DNA of 64,000 bases from Berghia stephanieae (GCA_034508935.3 CM067448.1:47188266-47252265); one strand, 5' to 3'. Positions 30,131 through 43,174 are shown, numbered from the stretch's first letter. Numbers and translations are program-made. Notes: generated from the letters alone by a model not told the origin.

Positions 30131-30659
30131 CTAATAAACCAAACAATACAATACAAGAGACTCCAAAGCATGATGTGCCTAGTTAAAAAAATGTTTTCCT
30201 CCTCCCAAACCCCCTACTAGAACTTCTTAGATCAAGAATAATTGGGATGTAGTAGCTGATGGAAGGTCTCCCTGTACCTATAATTTATTATAATGCTTTG
30301 TGACCTAAACGCAAAGGCAAAGTTTGAACGAGATAATGACTGTTAAAATAGCCTCGAGAACCATCTTTACGGGACTGTGAAAATAGCCACTGCATATTAT
30401 TATTGTCCAACTTTACTTTTTTAAAATTTTAACTTTAAATTTAAATAATTGTCAGCAGACTTCTTTATTGTTATGATTATGACTCTTCACTCTTCTTTCT
30501 TGTCACTTGTCTGACTTGTCTTGTCAGAGTCATTCATTCACATTCATGCTCGACTGAGACTCAGTTGAGGAATTTGATTTTAATATGGACATGACATTAA
30601 TATTCTTTGCCTTTGCTCTGCTGATTCACTGTGTACCTTGCATTTTCAAAGATAATAAT

Positions 30660-30955
30660 AAATAACTCGCTTGCTGACGACTGCAGCAGTTGGAGATATG
30701 CGGGATGGAGGGAGTGAAGTGAGGTGAGGAGAGGAGAAAGAAGTTTGAGGAGAGGAGAGCAAGGAGGAAAGAGAGGCAGCAGATCCAAACACATAGTCAA
30801 ACTACGTGTGCAACAACTGCGATAGAGACTGCCATGCAAGGATTGGTTTGCTGTGTCACACCCGTCGCTGCTCTCAACAAGACTGATGAGACCAAAGCCA
30901 TATCGGATGCAAACCATTGTCTCTTGAGACGGAAGGATGCCTACAATAAATAACT
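30660..30955 (+). pseudogene. LINE 3' end, same family as 17690-18160
   Basis: GAAATA-type tail after CATTGTCTCTTGAGACGGAA and GGATGCCTAC, with the upstream finger-coding region (TGCAACAACTGCGATAGAGA). Severely 5'-truncated with a decayed frame. Confidence 0.8.
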
Positions 30956-32440
30956 GAACTAACGTCATACAAATGTTAATTGTAATGGTAATAATGGTAA
31001 AAGAGTTAACTATTGCTATCTATTATTCCTGATTATAACAAAGCTGGCTCTATTTCTCTTTGAACGCTCGAGAAAGTAAACTTGAACCTTATTTCTACTC
31101 CGGATGCTCTGAGTTGCCTCCCTTGGTTAATCGGAATTGATTTATAGTGGTTAGTCAGATTCGTGTGCTGGCTATTTTATGACTCTATTCTCACAGCGCT
31201 TATGGGTTACAGACACAATGTCGATGCAAAGGTAAATGCTCAAGAGGGGACAGGGAATTCTCGTGGAATTGTCAAGCTAGAGTTTATTTAGGCATTTATT
31301 GTTGACAAAGACATCTTTATCTAAGAGATGCTTGAGTTGTGGGGGGGGGGGGGGGGTCGTTGATGCGGAATTGTCTTGCTATCACGAATACTCCATCAAA
31401 ATGGTGTGTCGACTTCGCTCCAGGGCTGTGTGCTTGGTTCTGCACTAAAGAAGAGAGAGCAGAAGTAGACCTGAAAAACAAAAACAAAGTCCCAACACGT
31501 GAACAGAGGTTGAAAGACAGGATAGCAAAAACTCGGGATAGAAGTGTAACAACAGTAAGGTTAGAACAGAAGACAAAACAAGAAAAGAAACACCCCTTGA
31601 GCTAGTCTCATGGAGACCACACCCACCCATCCACATTAAGTACTTAGTACAGCTAGATCTTTTCACCTCTCAAAGCATTGTATGAGTTAGTGCCACTTAC
31701 AAATAATCTAATACATCTTTGATTTCCCCATCGGCAAAAGAAAACCTCCCAAAAATGCACATTCGCGCACACTCTCATGTGTACAACACCAGAGTCAGTG
31801 CAGTACAAACTCAGGATAGAAGTGAAATAAGAAGGTGGGAATATATGACAGATCGCCCAACCATCAATCAGCAAAACAAATCTTCAAAAATGCAATTACA
31901 CATTCATCATACCCGCACTCTCGTAAATAGACAAAAGTTCTCGAGAACAGAAACCGTTGGGAGAAATAGAAGTCAAGTTTATTTTCCCGAGCATTTGGAG
32001 AAATAGTCACTTTGTTATAACAATGTTTTTCCTGGCAATTTCTTGATCACCAAAACTGATAGGAGTTGTTCAAGGAGGTCAAACTGTATGTAATTTTTGG
32101 TTGTGTGGGGCCATTTTAAAACCGAAATTGAACTGAGTCTATCCATATACACGTAATTACGTGCACGGAAAGCGGCACTTTCTATATGCAGAGTATTGCA
32201 ACCAAGACTGCCAATTTGACCAAAATCGTGTTTCTATACTTTTGTTAATTTTTATTTAAATTTTAAAAAATTCAATGACAGACTTTTTCCAAGTTTAGTC
32301 GATATGTTTAGTTTATCAATACAATGCGGTTTTCACAGGGGCCACAGCGTTAGTAATATTGACGTTTTATTTGGCCACTTTTTAAGTCGAAATTGGCTGC
32401 AAGTAACTCTGGCCCTCTGACAGTCCTTATCAGTTATTTC
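30956..32440. other. Unassigned region
   Basis: Holds a G run at 31341-31357 and a possible diverged internal repeat (AACTC(G/A)GGATAGAAGTG at 31533 and 31809). No supported gene. Confidence 0.4.
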
Positions 32441-32464
32441 TGCCCTCTAGAAAACGAAGTGGCA

Positions 32465-32515
32465 ATTCGGACTAGAGTCTGAATAGTCCCCTGTGGCTAT
32501 TCGGACTCAAACTTC
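32465..32515 (+). repeat. Small palindromic repeat (GACT...AGTC type)
   Basis: ATTCGGACTAGAGTCTGAAT is a near-palindrome, followed by GGCTATTCGGACTC. The motif returns at 35370-35475. Confidence 0.6.
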
Positions 32516-32640
32516 AATGTGTGTACTTAAGCACAGGTAGGACATAGTGTGGGGCAGAGGGTGGTACTGATAGAAGTAGTAGAAGATTTCAGCAGAAATT
32601 CTGTTTTGCCCATATGACTCAGCTAATACCCCTTATGTGT

Positions 32641-32945
32641 GGCTATATGGTCTTGTTGTATGACACTTGATTTCGGATCGGAAGGTCCTGAGTCTGAGCC
32701 TTGCTCTGCGCATAGTTGAGTCCTTGGAAAAGGCTCTTTACACACATTTTCTCACCATACTCAGGTGTTAAATGATATGAGTACCTGGTCATTAACAGCA
32801 TTGTCTCTGTCGGAAGCAAATTGTAATGTTGCCTAACAGGCGTTATGTCTCGTTCTATATGTTACGTGTTGCTGTTGATCAGTGACACCCTTTGCAAGGT
32901 GCTTTGAGCATGATTAGTGATTATTGCGCTATATAAAAGGTGAAT
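32641..32945 (+). repeat. SINE A, full-length
   Basis: GGCTATATGGTCTTGTTGTA head, body CATACTCAGGTGTTAAATGA, tail GTGCTTTGAGCATGATTAGT to GCGCTATATAAAAGG. Confidence 0.9.
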
Positions 32946-33359
32946 TTTTTTTGTTTTGTTTTTTTCTGACTGAAGACGGATTTTTGCCTAAGTTTTTGTC
33001 ACTGTCAAAATATGTATTTATTTGGACATCATGTTAAGTTGTTGAATATCAAATTAAGGAATATGGGAGCAGGCAAAGGTGTTAGATAAAGATCTGAATA
33101 AGTGTGTATGAAATGGTTGCGGATATCCATGAAGGCTTGTTTTTTTTTTGGGGGGGGGGGTTGTCTTGTATTTTTCTGGCACCGTTTCATCCACCAAGGT
33201 TGCCAATTTTCCGTTTATTGATATACGAAATTCAGGAATGTTATAAACCCTCAGTATATTTTCCAATCACTTGCTAAGCTGAAGTAAACCAAGTACATAA
33301 TGTCTTTTTACTGGAGTTCAGCGTTCGGTCAATGTGTTTGTGTTCAAATTCAACCCTGA

Positions 33360-33560
33360 TACCACGGGTAGATGGAGTTCGTAAACGGGGGACCGCAATC
33401 CATCTAAGAGAAGGACACTCCGAACAAAAACCCGGACAGATGGAGTTCGTAAACGGGGGACCGCAATCCATCTAAGAGAAGGAAGACACCCGGACAGATC
33501 GAGTTCGCTAACAGGGGACCGCAATCGATCTAGGAGAAGGACATTCTGAAGCAAAACCGC
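33360..33560 (+). repeat. Three-unit tandem hairpin array (58-68 bp units)
   Basis: Units start at about 33370, 33438 and 33496. Each has a 7 bp stem around a GTTCG...GGGGACCGCAA loop: AGATGGA/TCCATCT in units 1 and 2, AGATCGA/TCGATCT in unit 3. The G-C to C-G exchange keeps the pairing. The minus-strand frame across it (repeating LLLDGLRSPV) is a product of the repeat. Function unknown. Confidence 0.7.
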
Positions 33561-33854
33561 CACTGCCTTGTGGACAGACCTTGGATGGTCAAAGGCTAAG
33601 GAAGCAAATCCTGAAAAACAGCACGCCGAAGACAGAGTAGCGGGCCGGAAGGCACAAATATCACAGGAAACTGGAAACTGCCACTGCATGCTTAAATCCC
33701 AATATGACAACCCTGATACACAGTTGTTCAGATCTGTAAGTTGTTAGAAAAGTTTTTTCTTTAGGCCATAGTTACTTTGACTGACTTTTGTTCCTTTTGA
33801 AGGGACTTGACTTTTTCCTTTTTTAGTTCTTACCCGACTTCCAAATGATCAATC

Positions 33855-33991
33855 TTGAGCTTTCTTGAGTTTTTTATAAGTGCTCAAAGCACTTTACAAT
33901 GGGTCCCTGACCAACAACAACAGTTAACATGTAGGATGTGACATGGCGCCTGTTGGGCGATATTACTATTACAATTTTTGTGGACAGAGAC
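33855..33991 (-). repeat. SINE A, 3' half (split by element H)
   Basis: Tail and lower body of a SINE A copy whose other half is at 35060-35223. The break falls in GGACAGAGAC. Confidence 0.88.
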
Positions 33992-35059
33992 CAGGCCTGT
34001 AAATCTTCCGTCTATTGTCGGATTTCCGACAGTACGATTTTGTTCTATAAGTGCTAATATTTAAAAAATAAATAATAGTAAAAATAAAATTCGTAACGTC
34101 AAAGAACATAACCAATAAAAAAGAATATAAAATACTTTTATTTCGTTCCTTGAAAAAATTAGATTTTATTCCGTTCCAAATGCCGACATAAAAGTACAAA
34201 ACAAAACAAAAAAATTATTTGTCGCATCAAAGACAAAACAAATTTCATCGTCTATAATGTTAGCTATAATAATATTATCATGCCACCTACACGCTCCGCT
34301 AGACGTGGATGCATTCACTGCCTGGCTACTGTGCCACAGCCAGCGAGAGAGGGTCACGAAGTTTGTGCGAGTCGTCTTAACACACACACACCTAGTCAGT
34401 AAATAACGCACGCACAGAAGTGTGTCGAACCGGACCGGAAGGTTTCTATTTTGCTACCGACACTCATGCATATCTTTTTCTCTATATTTTATTGGTTCCG
34501 TCCGGATTTGAGACGGGGAAAAAATGCGAAATCATTTCAAATGATTATTTTTCTTCGAAATATATATTCTTCTTCGAAAGCTCTCTGAAAGCTCTCACAA
34601 GACTGCACCACCTCCTCTTCTTCTTCTTCTTCTTCTTTTTTTCTTCTTCTTCTTCTTTGTTGTCGTCGTCGTCATCGTCTTCTTCTTCTATAAGAATTAA
34701 TCCAAATAAACGAAAGAATCGGCGTAAACATTTAACACAAACTGGAGCGAAGATATGCAGCTTCCCGTGTCAAGCACGAGATACACATCCTTCAAAAGGG
34801 TAGGAATTGTTCTCTTCCTTTCATTTTACAACTACAACTAACTCAGACCTGGGCCTCAAATAATTGGGATTTTTTTTTTTTGGTACCATAAAATAAGGAT
34901 CTCATTATAAATAAGTAGGGGAAAGTGACATGATTTGACTAGTCAATTGATGTGTCATGTCTGTGTTGTGTTTATTAATCCATATTTTTGTCCTGTTGTG
35001 TCTATTTTCGCGTGTTCAAAAAGTTCCGACAATTTTTTCACGAATCGTTTACAGGCCTG
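33992..35059. mobile_element. DNA element H inserted in SINE A
   Basis: Ends CAGGCCTGTAAATC and inverted CAGGCCTGTAAACG give a 13 bp imperfect TIR with a further shared TTGTCGGA inside. The SINE target is duplicated as AGAGAC (33986-33991 and 35060-35065). 1,068 bp with a CTT tract (34608-34690) and no transposase frame. The superfamily is unassigned because 6 bp is uncommon for the usual groups. Confidence 0.82.
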
Positions 35060-35223
35060 AGAGACACACTGTTAACAGCCAAGTACTCATTTTACATCTG
35101 AGTACGGTGAGAGAATGTGTCTAAGTAAAGAGCCTGTTCCAATGACTCAACTGTGCACAGAGCAAGACTTGAACCAAGGACCTTCCAATCTGAATGCAAG
35201 TGTCATACCACATAACCACACAA
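35060..35223 (-). repeat. SINE A, 5' half (split by element H)
   Basis: Body and tRNA-like head of the copy that continues at 33855-33991; ends in TGTCATACCACATAACCAC. Confidence 0.88.
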
Positions 35224-35369
35224 TGATTTTGTCTTTCTCATCAAATAAAGCGGGTACAGACTACTGATTGATAATTTCTATATCATTATTGTTATTTTCA
35301 TTTGCATCAATGTAATTATCATTAATTCAAATAAATTGAAAGACAACAAAAATACTATACTGCCACAGG

Positions 35370-35475
35370 AAGCTATTCAGACTCGAGTCTGAATAACTTG
35401 TAGATTGCACATTTGCATTTGAGTTTAGTCCGAATAGCCATGGAAGACTGTTCAGACTGGAGTCTGAATAGCCAC
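35370..35475 (+). repeat. Palindromic repeats GCTATTCAGACT...AGTCTGAATAGC
   Basis: GCTATTCAGACTCGAGTCTG and GTTCAGACTGGAGTCTGAAT with CCGAATAGCC between them. Several overlapping small palindromes within 100 bp, also seen at 32465. Confidence 0.65.
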
Positions 35476-35624
35476 AGTCTCCAGAAAAATGCTATCATGC
35501 ATTCGCATATTTCACCTCCCATCACCTATCTATTCTTGCAATTTTGTGTTTCTTTGCATGCATAAAAATAAAAGAAGAAAAAATCATGACAAGTGCTAAA
35601 ATTAAAGGATATCAGGTCATCATC

Positions 35625-35930
35625 CCTCCCACTGCTACTACAACCACCACTGCATCATCATCCCTCCGACCACTGATACAATCACCACATCATCCCTCCC
35701 ACTTCTACTACAACCACCACCGCATCATCATCCCTCCCACCCACCACCGCTACAACCGCCACGACCACATCATCTTCCTACTACAACTATTACAATTACT
35801 ACCACCTACCACATGATCATTCCTCCCACTACTTCATCTACAGCTGCCACCACATCATCATCATCATCAACCCTACCACCACCACTACTGCAAACGCCAT
35901 CACCGCATCATCATCATTCCTACAACCAGT
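35625..35930 (+). repeat. Minisatellite (C-rich strand), copy 4
   Basis: CATCATCCCTCCCACTRCTACTACAACCACC units, the same family as 157-800. Confidence 0.8.
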
Positions 35931-35934
35931 ACCA

Positions 35935-36012
35935 ACACAAAACTATTTGTAACCTTGAACGTTTTACAGTCTGCTGATTGATAGAAAGTAGAAATTAGTG
36001 AGGATTACTCTT
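35935..36012 (+). repeat. Dispersed repeat C, copy 3
   Basis: ACTATTTGTAACCTTGAACG, TTTTACAGTCTG and AAATTAGTGAGGATTACTC. Confidence 0.65.
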
Positions 36013-36014
36013 TA

Positions 36015-36094
36015 TGGCTATGTGGTCTGCTCAGGTGGTCGCTGGTTCGGATAAGAGGCTATGTGGTCTTGTGGTATCACACTAGCTTTCGGAT
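36015..36094 (+). repeat. SINE A heads interrupted by E
   Basis: Two partial heads, one at 36015 and one at 36057 (GGCTATGTGGTCTTGTGGTA). The second is cut at CTTTCGGAT and resumes at 36621-36690. Confidence 0.85.
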
Positions 36095-36620
36095 CCAGGG
36101 TGGGGTTCCTGACCTCCCATAGTGGGCAAGGGGGTACATACTGTGTCTTCTATCCAACTATATCTGTTTTCCAACATGCTTTCTGTCTTTGTCTTGGAAT
36201 GAGATTACTTGGTTTTGTCCTGGCCCTGGCCGGAGTCCTTGCTGGGAGGGAATCAGTCAAATGCATAGTTATTGTTTTGGGAGATTATATTTTTTTCCTT
36301 GTAAATTATCTCTCTGTCATGTATTATTATATTTGTTATTTTGAATGTATAATGTAAGCATTTGAGTGTATTCCTCTTTGTTGGATTTTGTGCTTGTGTC
36401 TGGATGAGACATAGGTGATCTCAAACTAAGTACATTGGTGGTGTGCTTTTGGAAGCTACATCTGATCCCTATTTGTTCCCAGTTCCCCTATGTCTTACTT
36501 TTTCTTGGGTGCTTTAATTGTAATTCTAGAACTTTTTACTTTCCCATTTTCTTCCTTTTTACTGGCGCTGATATAACCTACATGTGTTGCAAGCGCCGTA
36601 AAACCCTTAGAAACAAACAA
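36095..36620 (+). mobile_element. Family E retroposon in SINE A, 14 bp TSD
   Basis: 526 bp, 5' end CCAGGGTGGGGTTCCTGACC, 3' end GGCGCTGATATAACC...AAGCGCCGTAAAACCC plus TTAGAAACAAACAA. The target ACTAGCTTTCGGAT is perfectly duplicated (36081-36094, 36621-36634). It defines both ends of the family. Confidence 0.93.
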
Positions 36621-36735
36621 ACTAGCTTTCGGATTGAAATGTCCTGGGTTCGAGCCTCGCTCTGCGCATAGTTGAGTCCTTTGAAAATAGTTCTCTTCAT
36701 TGTTGTTGTTTTTAGCCAGCCATTAAAAACAAATG

Positions 36736-37026
36736 TAGCTTTTATATAGCACAATATCCACTAAACGTGCTCAAAGCGCTTTGCAATGGGACAACAGCAA
36801 CATTTAACATGTAGGACGGGAAATGACGCCAGTTAGGCGATATTGCAATTTTTTTCAGACAAAGACAACGCTGTTAACGGCCAGGTACTCATTTTACACC
36901 TGAGTACGAATGAGGAATGTGAGTAAAGAGCCTTTTCCAAGGACTCAACTATGTGCCGAGCGAGGCTCGAACCCATGACCTTCAGATCCGAATGCGAGTG
37001 AAAAACCGCTAGATCACATAGCCGCA
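36736..37026 (-). repeat. SINE A, full-length
   Basis: Complete minus-strand copy from GCGGCTATGTGATCTAGCGG to TATATAAAAGCTA. Confidence 0.9.
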
Positions 37027-37039
37027 CTGGTGCCTCTAC

Positions 37040-37728
37040 TAGTTTTGCTGAGAAATTGTATTTCTTTGGACGAAATTTATTTATTTTATTTTATTGTTTT
37101 CTCTCTTTTCGTTTCGCACGCGGCGACTGTTTGTCTCCACAGTCTCTAGTTATATTTTTTAATTCATACGTTATCTTCGTTTTGCGCACGTCACGGATGG
37201 ATGCTCGTGGGGCTCACGATCGCTCTGCAGTCGTGGAGTAGCTACATACGAACACAATGGCGAAACAAGTAAAAAAAAAAAATAATCATAAAGAAGAAGA
37301 TATTGGAGAAAATAAAAGAAAAGGAAGTAGAAATGGTGACGACTCTTGTGTTCCCCGTTTGCCACCTGTCGTCTGCTCAAATCATTGGAAGTCTTGGTCG
37401 TCTGTCTCCAACAGCGCCGCCAGTCAAAGGGGGCGGTGCCGTCCCACGAGCCGTCTTGATAATAATGTAATGATAACACTAAAGGTGATTTTGCACTGGT
37501 CTGCTGTCTCCGTCAATCTCCTTGTACATACGTATAATATTGTTGATTTAAAGCTCATGCTCGATTAAGTCTTTCCATGTGTGTGGCATTGGGTTTTTTT
37601 TTTTTTATTTTTTTTTTTTTTTAATTTACATTTCTCTACTCTTTTACCCCTCCCCCTCTTCCCCTTGAACCGTCAAATCTTTCTATTTGACGCCACATTA
37701 GAAGACATGGTGGTGAAATTGGTCGATT

Positions 37729-37730
<2 letters not shown>
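37040..37730 (+). other. CpG-containing region with 103-codon frame of unknown status
   Basis: CpG dinucleotides are denser at 37110-37260 and 37340-37460 than nearby. A frame at 37257-37568 opens MAKQVKKKNNHKEEDIGENK and continues with a Cys/Ser/Pro-containing segment. I do not recognise it, and no second exon supports it. It could be an exon or promoter remnant, or chance. Confidence 0.25.
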
Positions 37731-37732
<2 letters not shown>

Positions 37733-37821
<89 letters not shown>

Positions 37822-37872
37822 TTCTCCTATCTATCTCTTTCTCTCTCTCTCTCTCTCACATGCGTATACTCA

Positions 37873-37958
<86 letters not shown>

Positions 37959-37970
37959 ATATATATATAT
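37733..37970 (+). repeat. (CT)n then (TA)n compound microsatellite
   Basis: About 190 bp of CT with small breaks, then TA repeats. Confidence 0.96.
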
Positions 37971-38405
37971 CTATCTGTGTGTGTTTTCGAAAGTTATGCA
38001 GTTTTAAACTGTGATGATCTGCTTGTCAGCAGTCGGCCCTGCCGCACTTCGACTTCATTCTGTGTTGACGGTCGATGGCGGTCCTCTGTCATTTGACGGC
38101 CGGTGAAATTCTACCCTTATCTCTTATCAGGCATCCTCGTCATTTGGATCTCATCAAATCTATTTGATTTGCGGCACTGTGGTTGCTTTGTTGTCCGATG
38201 ATATTATTTGGTTTTGGAGGTTTTGTCCGTCATTCATTCATCCATTCGCGCATGGCTCATAATATTCTAATCGTTATTTAAACCCAAAATAGGTTGTAAT
38301 TGGTTTTACTATTACTTTGATGGTGGTTGTTTTTTGTTTTTTGTCAAAGTGTAAAGTTCTTTGTTTCATTTTGTATCAGTGTTCAAATTAATATTTAACC
38401 AATTG

Positions 38406-38704
38406 AAGTCCGTACGCTGGAGTAAAACAAAACAAAAACAACATGTATTTTAACATTTGCATTTGCCCAGAATTCTCCTTTTTCAAATATCGATCAATTT
38501 AATTTAAATGACCCTCGTCTTGCCAAAAACTCTCAAATCTGAGACGCCGCGAAGTCTTCCTTCAAGTCCCAGAATTTTGAGAGTTTCCGCCAAGATGAGG
38601 GTCACTTAAATCGATCAATTTTTGAAGAGAGTCTTCTGGCCAAATTTTGAATAGTTCCGTAATTATTTTTTCCAAGAGCACTGCCGTTAAGATTTGGTTA
38701 ATTA
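38406..38704 (+). repeat. Foldback element G, copy 3, near complete
   Basis: Outer ends GTCCGTACGCTGGAG and inverted AGCACTGCCGTTAA; arms AATGACCCTCGTCTTG / AAGATGAGGGTCACTT; centre ACTCTCAAATCTGAG / CCAGAATTTTGAGAGT. Confidence 0.75.
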
Positions 38705-38875
38705 GAACAGCAACGTAAAATTAGTTGTTCTTGCTTCCATCTTTTGGGTTCTTGTTCCACACTTTTGCCATGACCACCAGTCGGCAGTGATGCCAAAACT
38801 CCAGTCTGGAGTAAAAAATTCCGGGTTCAGCGCCACTTCCGTCAAATTCCGGTGAGGTCAATTTGTTCCAAGGGT

Positions 38876-39928
38876 ACCCCCCCCCCCCCCCGGCCTCCAA
38901 CCACCACATCATCATCACTGCCACTAGTATTACAACCATCATCACTACCACTACTACAACCACCAACACCACATATCATCACTACCGCACCTGCTACTAC
39001 AACCACCACCACATTATCATCACTACCACTACCACCATCACTATTACAACCACCACCACCACCACCACATCATCATCACTACCACCACTATTACAACCAC
39101 CGCCATTTCATCATCATTACCACTACTACTACAAGCACCATCACCACCTCATCTTCATCACTACCGCCACCTATGCTACTACAACCACCGCAACCACATC
39201 GTCATCACTACAACTACTACTGCAACCACCACCAATACCACATCATCACTACAACTACTACTACTACTACAACCACCACCACCACATCGTCATCAGTACA
39301 ACTACTACTGCAACCACCACTACATCGTCATTACTACTACTACTACATCCACCACCACTACATCGTCATTACCACTACTACTACACCACCACCACAACAT
39401 CCATCATTACCACTATTACTACAACCACCACCACCACATCATCACTACCACTGCTACTACAACCACCACCACCACCACATCGTCATCATCACTGCAACTA
39501 CCACTACTACTACAACCGCCTCTACAACATCACTACCGCTACTACTACAACCACCACAACAACATCAACATCACTACCACTACTACTATAACCACCACCA
39601 CCACCACATCGTCATCACCACTACTACAACAACCACCACCACCACATCATCATTACCACTACTACTACAACCACCATCACATCATTATCACAACCACTAA
39701 AACTACTACACCCACCACCACATCATCATCACTTCCACTACTACTACAACCACCACTACCACATCATCATTACTACCATTTGTACTACAACCACCATTAC
39801 CACCACATCATCATCACTACCACCACCACTACTACAACCACCACCACATCATCATCACTACCACTGCTACTACTACATCCACCACAACCACATCATCATC
39901 ACTACAACTACCACTACTACTACTACTA

Positions 39929-39997
<69 letters not shown>

Positions 39998-40011
39998 TAC
40001 TACTTCTACTA

Positions 40012-40065
<54 letters not shown>

Positions 40066-40420
40066 AACATCATCATCATCACTACCACTACTACTACAAC
40101 CATCAGCACCACATCATCATCACGACCAATACTACTACAACCACCACCACCACCACCACATCATCACTACCACTACTACTACAACCACCACCACCACCAC
40201 ATCATCACTACCACTACTACTACAATCACCACCACATCATCATCACTACCACTACTACTTCAACCATTACCACATCATCATCATTACCATTTGTACTACA
40301 ACCACCATCACCACCACATCATCATCACTACCACTGCTACTACAACCACCACCACCACCACATCATAATCAATACCACTACTACTACAACCACCATCACC
40401 ACACACATCATCACACCTAC

Positions 40421-40460
<40 letters not shown>

Positions 40461-40775
40461 AAACTACTACTACTACTAACTACTAAACTACTAAAACTAC
40501 TACAACCACCACTACAACATCATCATCATCACTGCCACTACTAGTACATCCATCAGCACCACATCATCATCACGACACTACTACTCAACCACAACTACTA
40601 CAACCACTATACCACTATCACATCATCATCACTACAGCTACTACTTCAACCCACCACCATCATATCATCATCACTACCACTACTATACAACAACAACATT
40701 ACATCTTCATCATCACTACTACTATTACTACAACCACCAACACCACATTCCTGACTACCACCAGTACTACAATCT
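38876..40775 (+). repeat. Largest minisatellite block (C-rich strand), copy 2
   Basis: About 1.9 kb of ~40 bp units (ACCACCACATCATCATCACT, ACCACTACTACTACAACC), with a (CTA)n expansion at about 39910-40065. Gives frames up to 282 codons of Thr/His/Leu/Pro/Tyr that are not genes. Followed by conserved flank at 40776-41035. Confidence 0.92.
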
Positions 40776-41035
40776 CTAGCATCGCGTTTTGGCGATTTAC
40801 TTCATTTGAAATAAGGAAACTTTGGGATTGTATTTGGCAATGTGTTTATGTATTATAATATAATTCTAACAGATATCTATTTAGAACTAGATCTATACAA
40901 TATGTAAACACAATGCCAAATACCATTCCAATTCCTTTTTCTTGTGTGCGGAAATTCTTCTTTCGGCATTGAAATTCCTACGAGTGGTGTCTGAAACTCC
41001 TGTGACCCAAATTTAAAGTTGGCGTCTCTGCAGAC
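40776..41035 (-). repeat. Conserved flank of the minisatellite element
   Basis: Reverse complement matches 19790-19985 (CAGAGACGCCAACTTTAAAT, GGAATTTCAATGC, TTTCAAATGAAGTAAATC) and leads into the array in the same way. Confidence 0.75.
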
Positions 41036-41079
41036 GGGTTATATTATCATTTCATGCCGTGACATATTATTATTAATAT

Positions 41080-41262
<183 letters not shown>

Positions 41263-41609
41263 TTATTTATTTATTTTAATCACGGCTGCTGCTACTACTA
41301 ATACTACTACTTCTACTATAGTCGTCACCAGCATCAACATTGGATCACTTATTGCATTTAGAGCGACGTGTCCTGATGTGCACCTTGGTTTTTAGACAAA
41401 ACGACCTATTTTGCTAGTCAAACAAACAAAAAACATTAATTAAAAACAACAAACAAACACGCTACCACCAAACAATGAATTAAAATATTTTTAAAAAAAT
41501 TACACCACGACCAGCAACAAAATAAATCTTCTATTAACAGTGAGCAGTTAACTGGGATTCTCTGGAAAATTATGTATTTTTAAACTTCAAATATCGATCG
41601 ATTTATATA

Positions 41610-41762
41610 GCAAGGACTATCCCGCACAAATCTTTGGGCCTCTTTTTCGCTCACGAAGTGCCCGAATTCGCGTCAAAATATGGGACGAAGCCGTTTCGTA
41701 TATGCTATTTTAAAAAATTAATTACGACGCTGTTTATCGATGAATATGACTGAAAGTTGGCA
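41610..41762 (-). repeat. Dispersed repeat S, copy 2
   Basis: Inverted match to 1-156. Here the S segment is followed by about 490 bp of unassigned sequence rather than directly by the array. Confidence 0.75.
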
Positions 41763-42254
41763 CACAGTTAGAAAAAAGGTCATTTTAGATTATGTCAAGC
41801 GACAAAACTCGTGCGATTACCAGAAGACCGTAAAAAAATAGATTTTTACTCTTTGGAGTAAAATATTTCTAAAACTACTGGGCGTGGTTTTGTCGCTGAC
41901 AAGGTAATACATGAACATTTCTTCTTTTTGGTTGTAAAGTTTCATATGAATATGACGAGTTCTTTTCCCGTATTTTACAAAACACCATCCTAATTTGCTC
42001 TTCAAGTTTCAATCTTTTAATCCACTTATTACGCAAGATACAACGAAAGGTCGAAAAAAAAATGCCGAAAAAGCGTCCCATATTTTCGCGTTTTTTTCCT
42101 CTTTGCGGGTCATCCAAATAAATGACACCTTTAAAACTGCATAACTTGTTTATTTATGAATGGATTTTCAAAATTCAAAAACATTTTTACTCAGTGGAGA
42201 TAGGGCTTGGATTTTAGACAAAAATTTTCCTCAAAAAGAGAAAAACACATTTTT
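41763..42254. other. Unassigned sequence beside repeat S
   Basis: AT-rich, no long frame or identifiable repeat end; possibly further interior of the element that contains S. Confidence 0.4.
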
Positions 42255-42490
42255 CATAGTCATTGCTAATTTATATAACCCTCATCTTGGCAACAACAAC
42301 AAAGTAAAAACAACTCTCAAACCTGAGGTTTCGGGAAGTCTTTCTTTATTGTCCCAGGTTTAAGAGTTTTTACTCGGATGAGGGTCATTTAAATCAATCG
42401 GTATCTGAAGGACGGGTTTTCTTGCCAACTTTTTAAATACATTCCCCCTCCCCCGAGAGTACGGCATTAACTATAACTGGTTAACAAAAG
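42255..42490 (+). repeat. Foldback element G, copy 4
   Basis: ACCCTCATCTTGGCAACAAC, TCTCAAACCTGAGG facing CCCAGGTTTAAGAG, GATGAGGGTCATTTAAATC, and the end GAGAGTACGGCATTAACTAT. Confidence 0.75.
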
Positions 42491-43174
42491 CAACAATTAT
42501 AACAACAACAAGAAAGAGAACGATCTAAGGTAATTTGATACACCGCAAGTACGACGGGCCTTATCTCCCCTTCCGTGTTTGTCATTGGCAGTTTTGAATG
42601 ACGTCACCACACCAAAGGCAGATCAGGGGAGATAATCCAATTAACGACTCATTCATTATTTACAAGAGCTAGCTAGCTTCTCCACTCGTCGCGTTTCGGA
42701 TCCCAGCGATTGTTGATGGAATCATTGCGGTTTTGTTTGAGTGACTTTTAAGCAATGGACTCCTTTCCCCCTTCCCACCCTCACACACTTATGTTATACA
42801 CCCATCCCCGTTTTCTATTATTGCAGGACTATGAGTTGTAGGTACAAAATCGTTGTTAGAGCACTACCTTTTTACCATTAAATTTTCATGATATTGTTCA
42901 TTGTTACGATATTACTATAACATACACTGCTGCTATTGATATCATTGTGGTATACGTTTTATATTATGTGACGTTTGTATATTTATTTGTAACTTGCATA
43001 CAGTGGTGAAAATGCGTGATATAGATGCCATGTATTATTATTATTATGATTGTTATTATTATTATTAAAAACAAACTTCATCTTTCGGGGTGGTTTTGGC
43101 CTGCGTCTCATCAGAATCCGTCTATAAAGTATAGATAGTATGCGCTTGGCTATGAAGCTCACAACATTGCCATC

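Noticed and set aside
36061-36357. 98-codon frame with hydrophobic stretch as a membrane protein
   Set aside because: Lies within family E and recurs in other E copies with shifted frames; better explained by shared descent of a retroposon.
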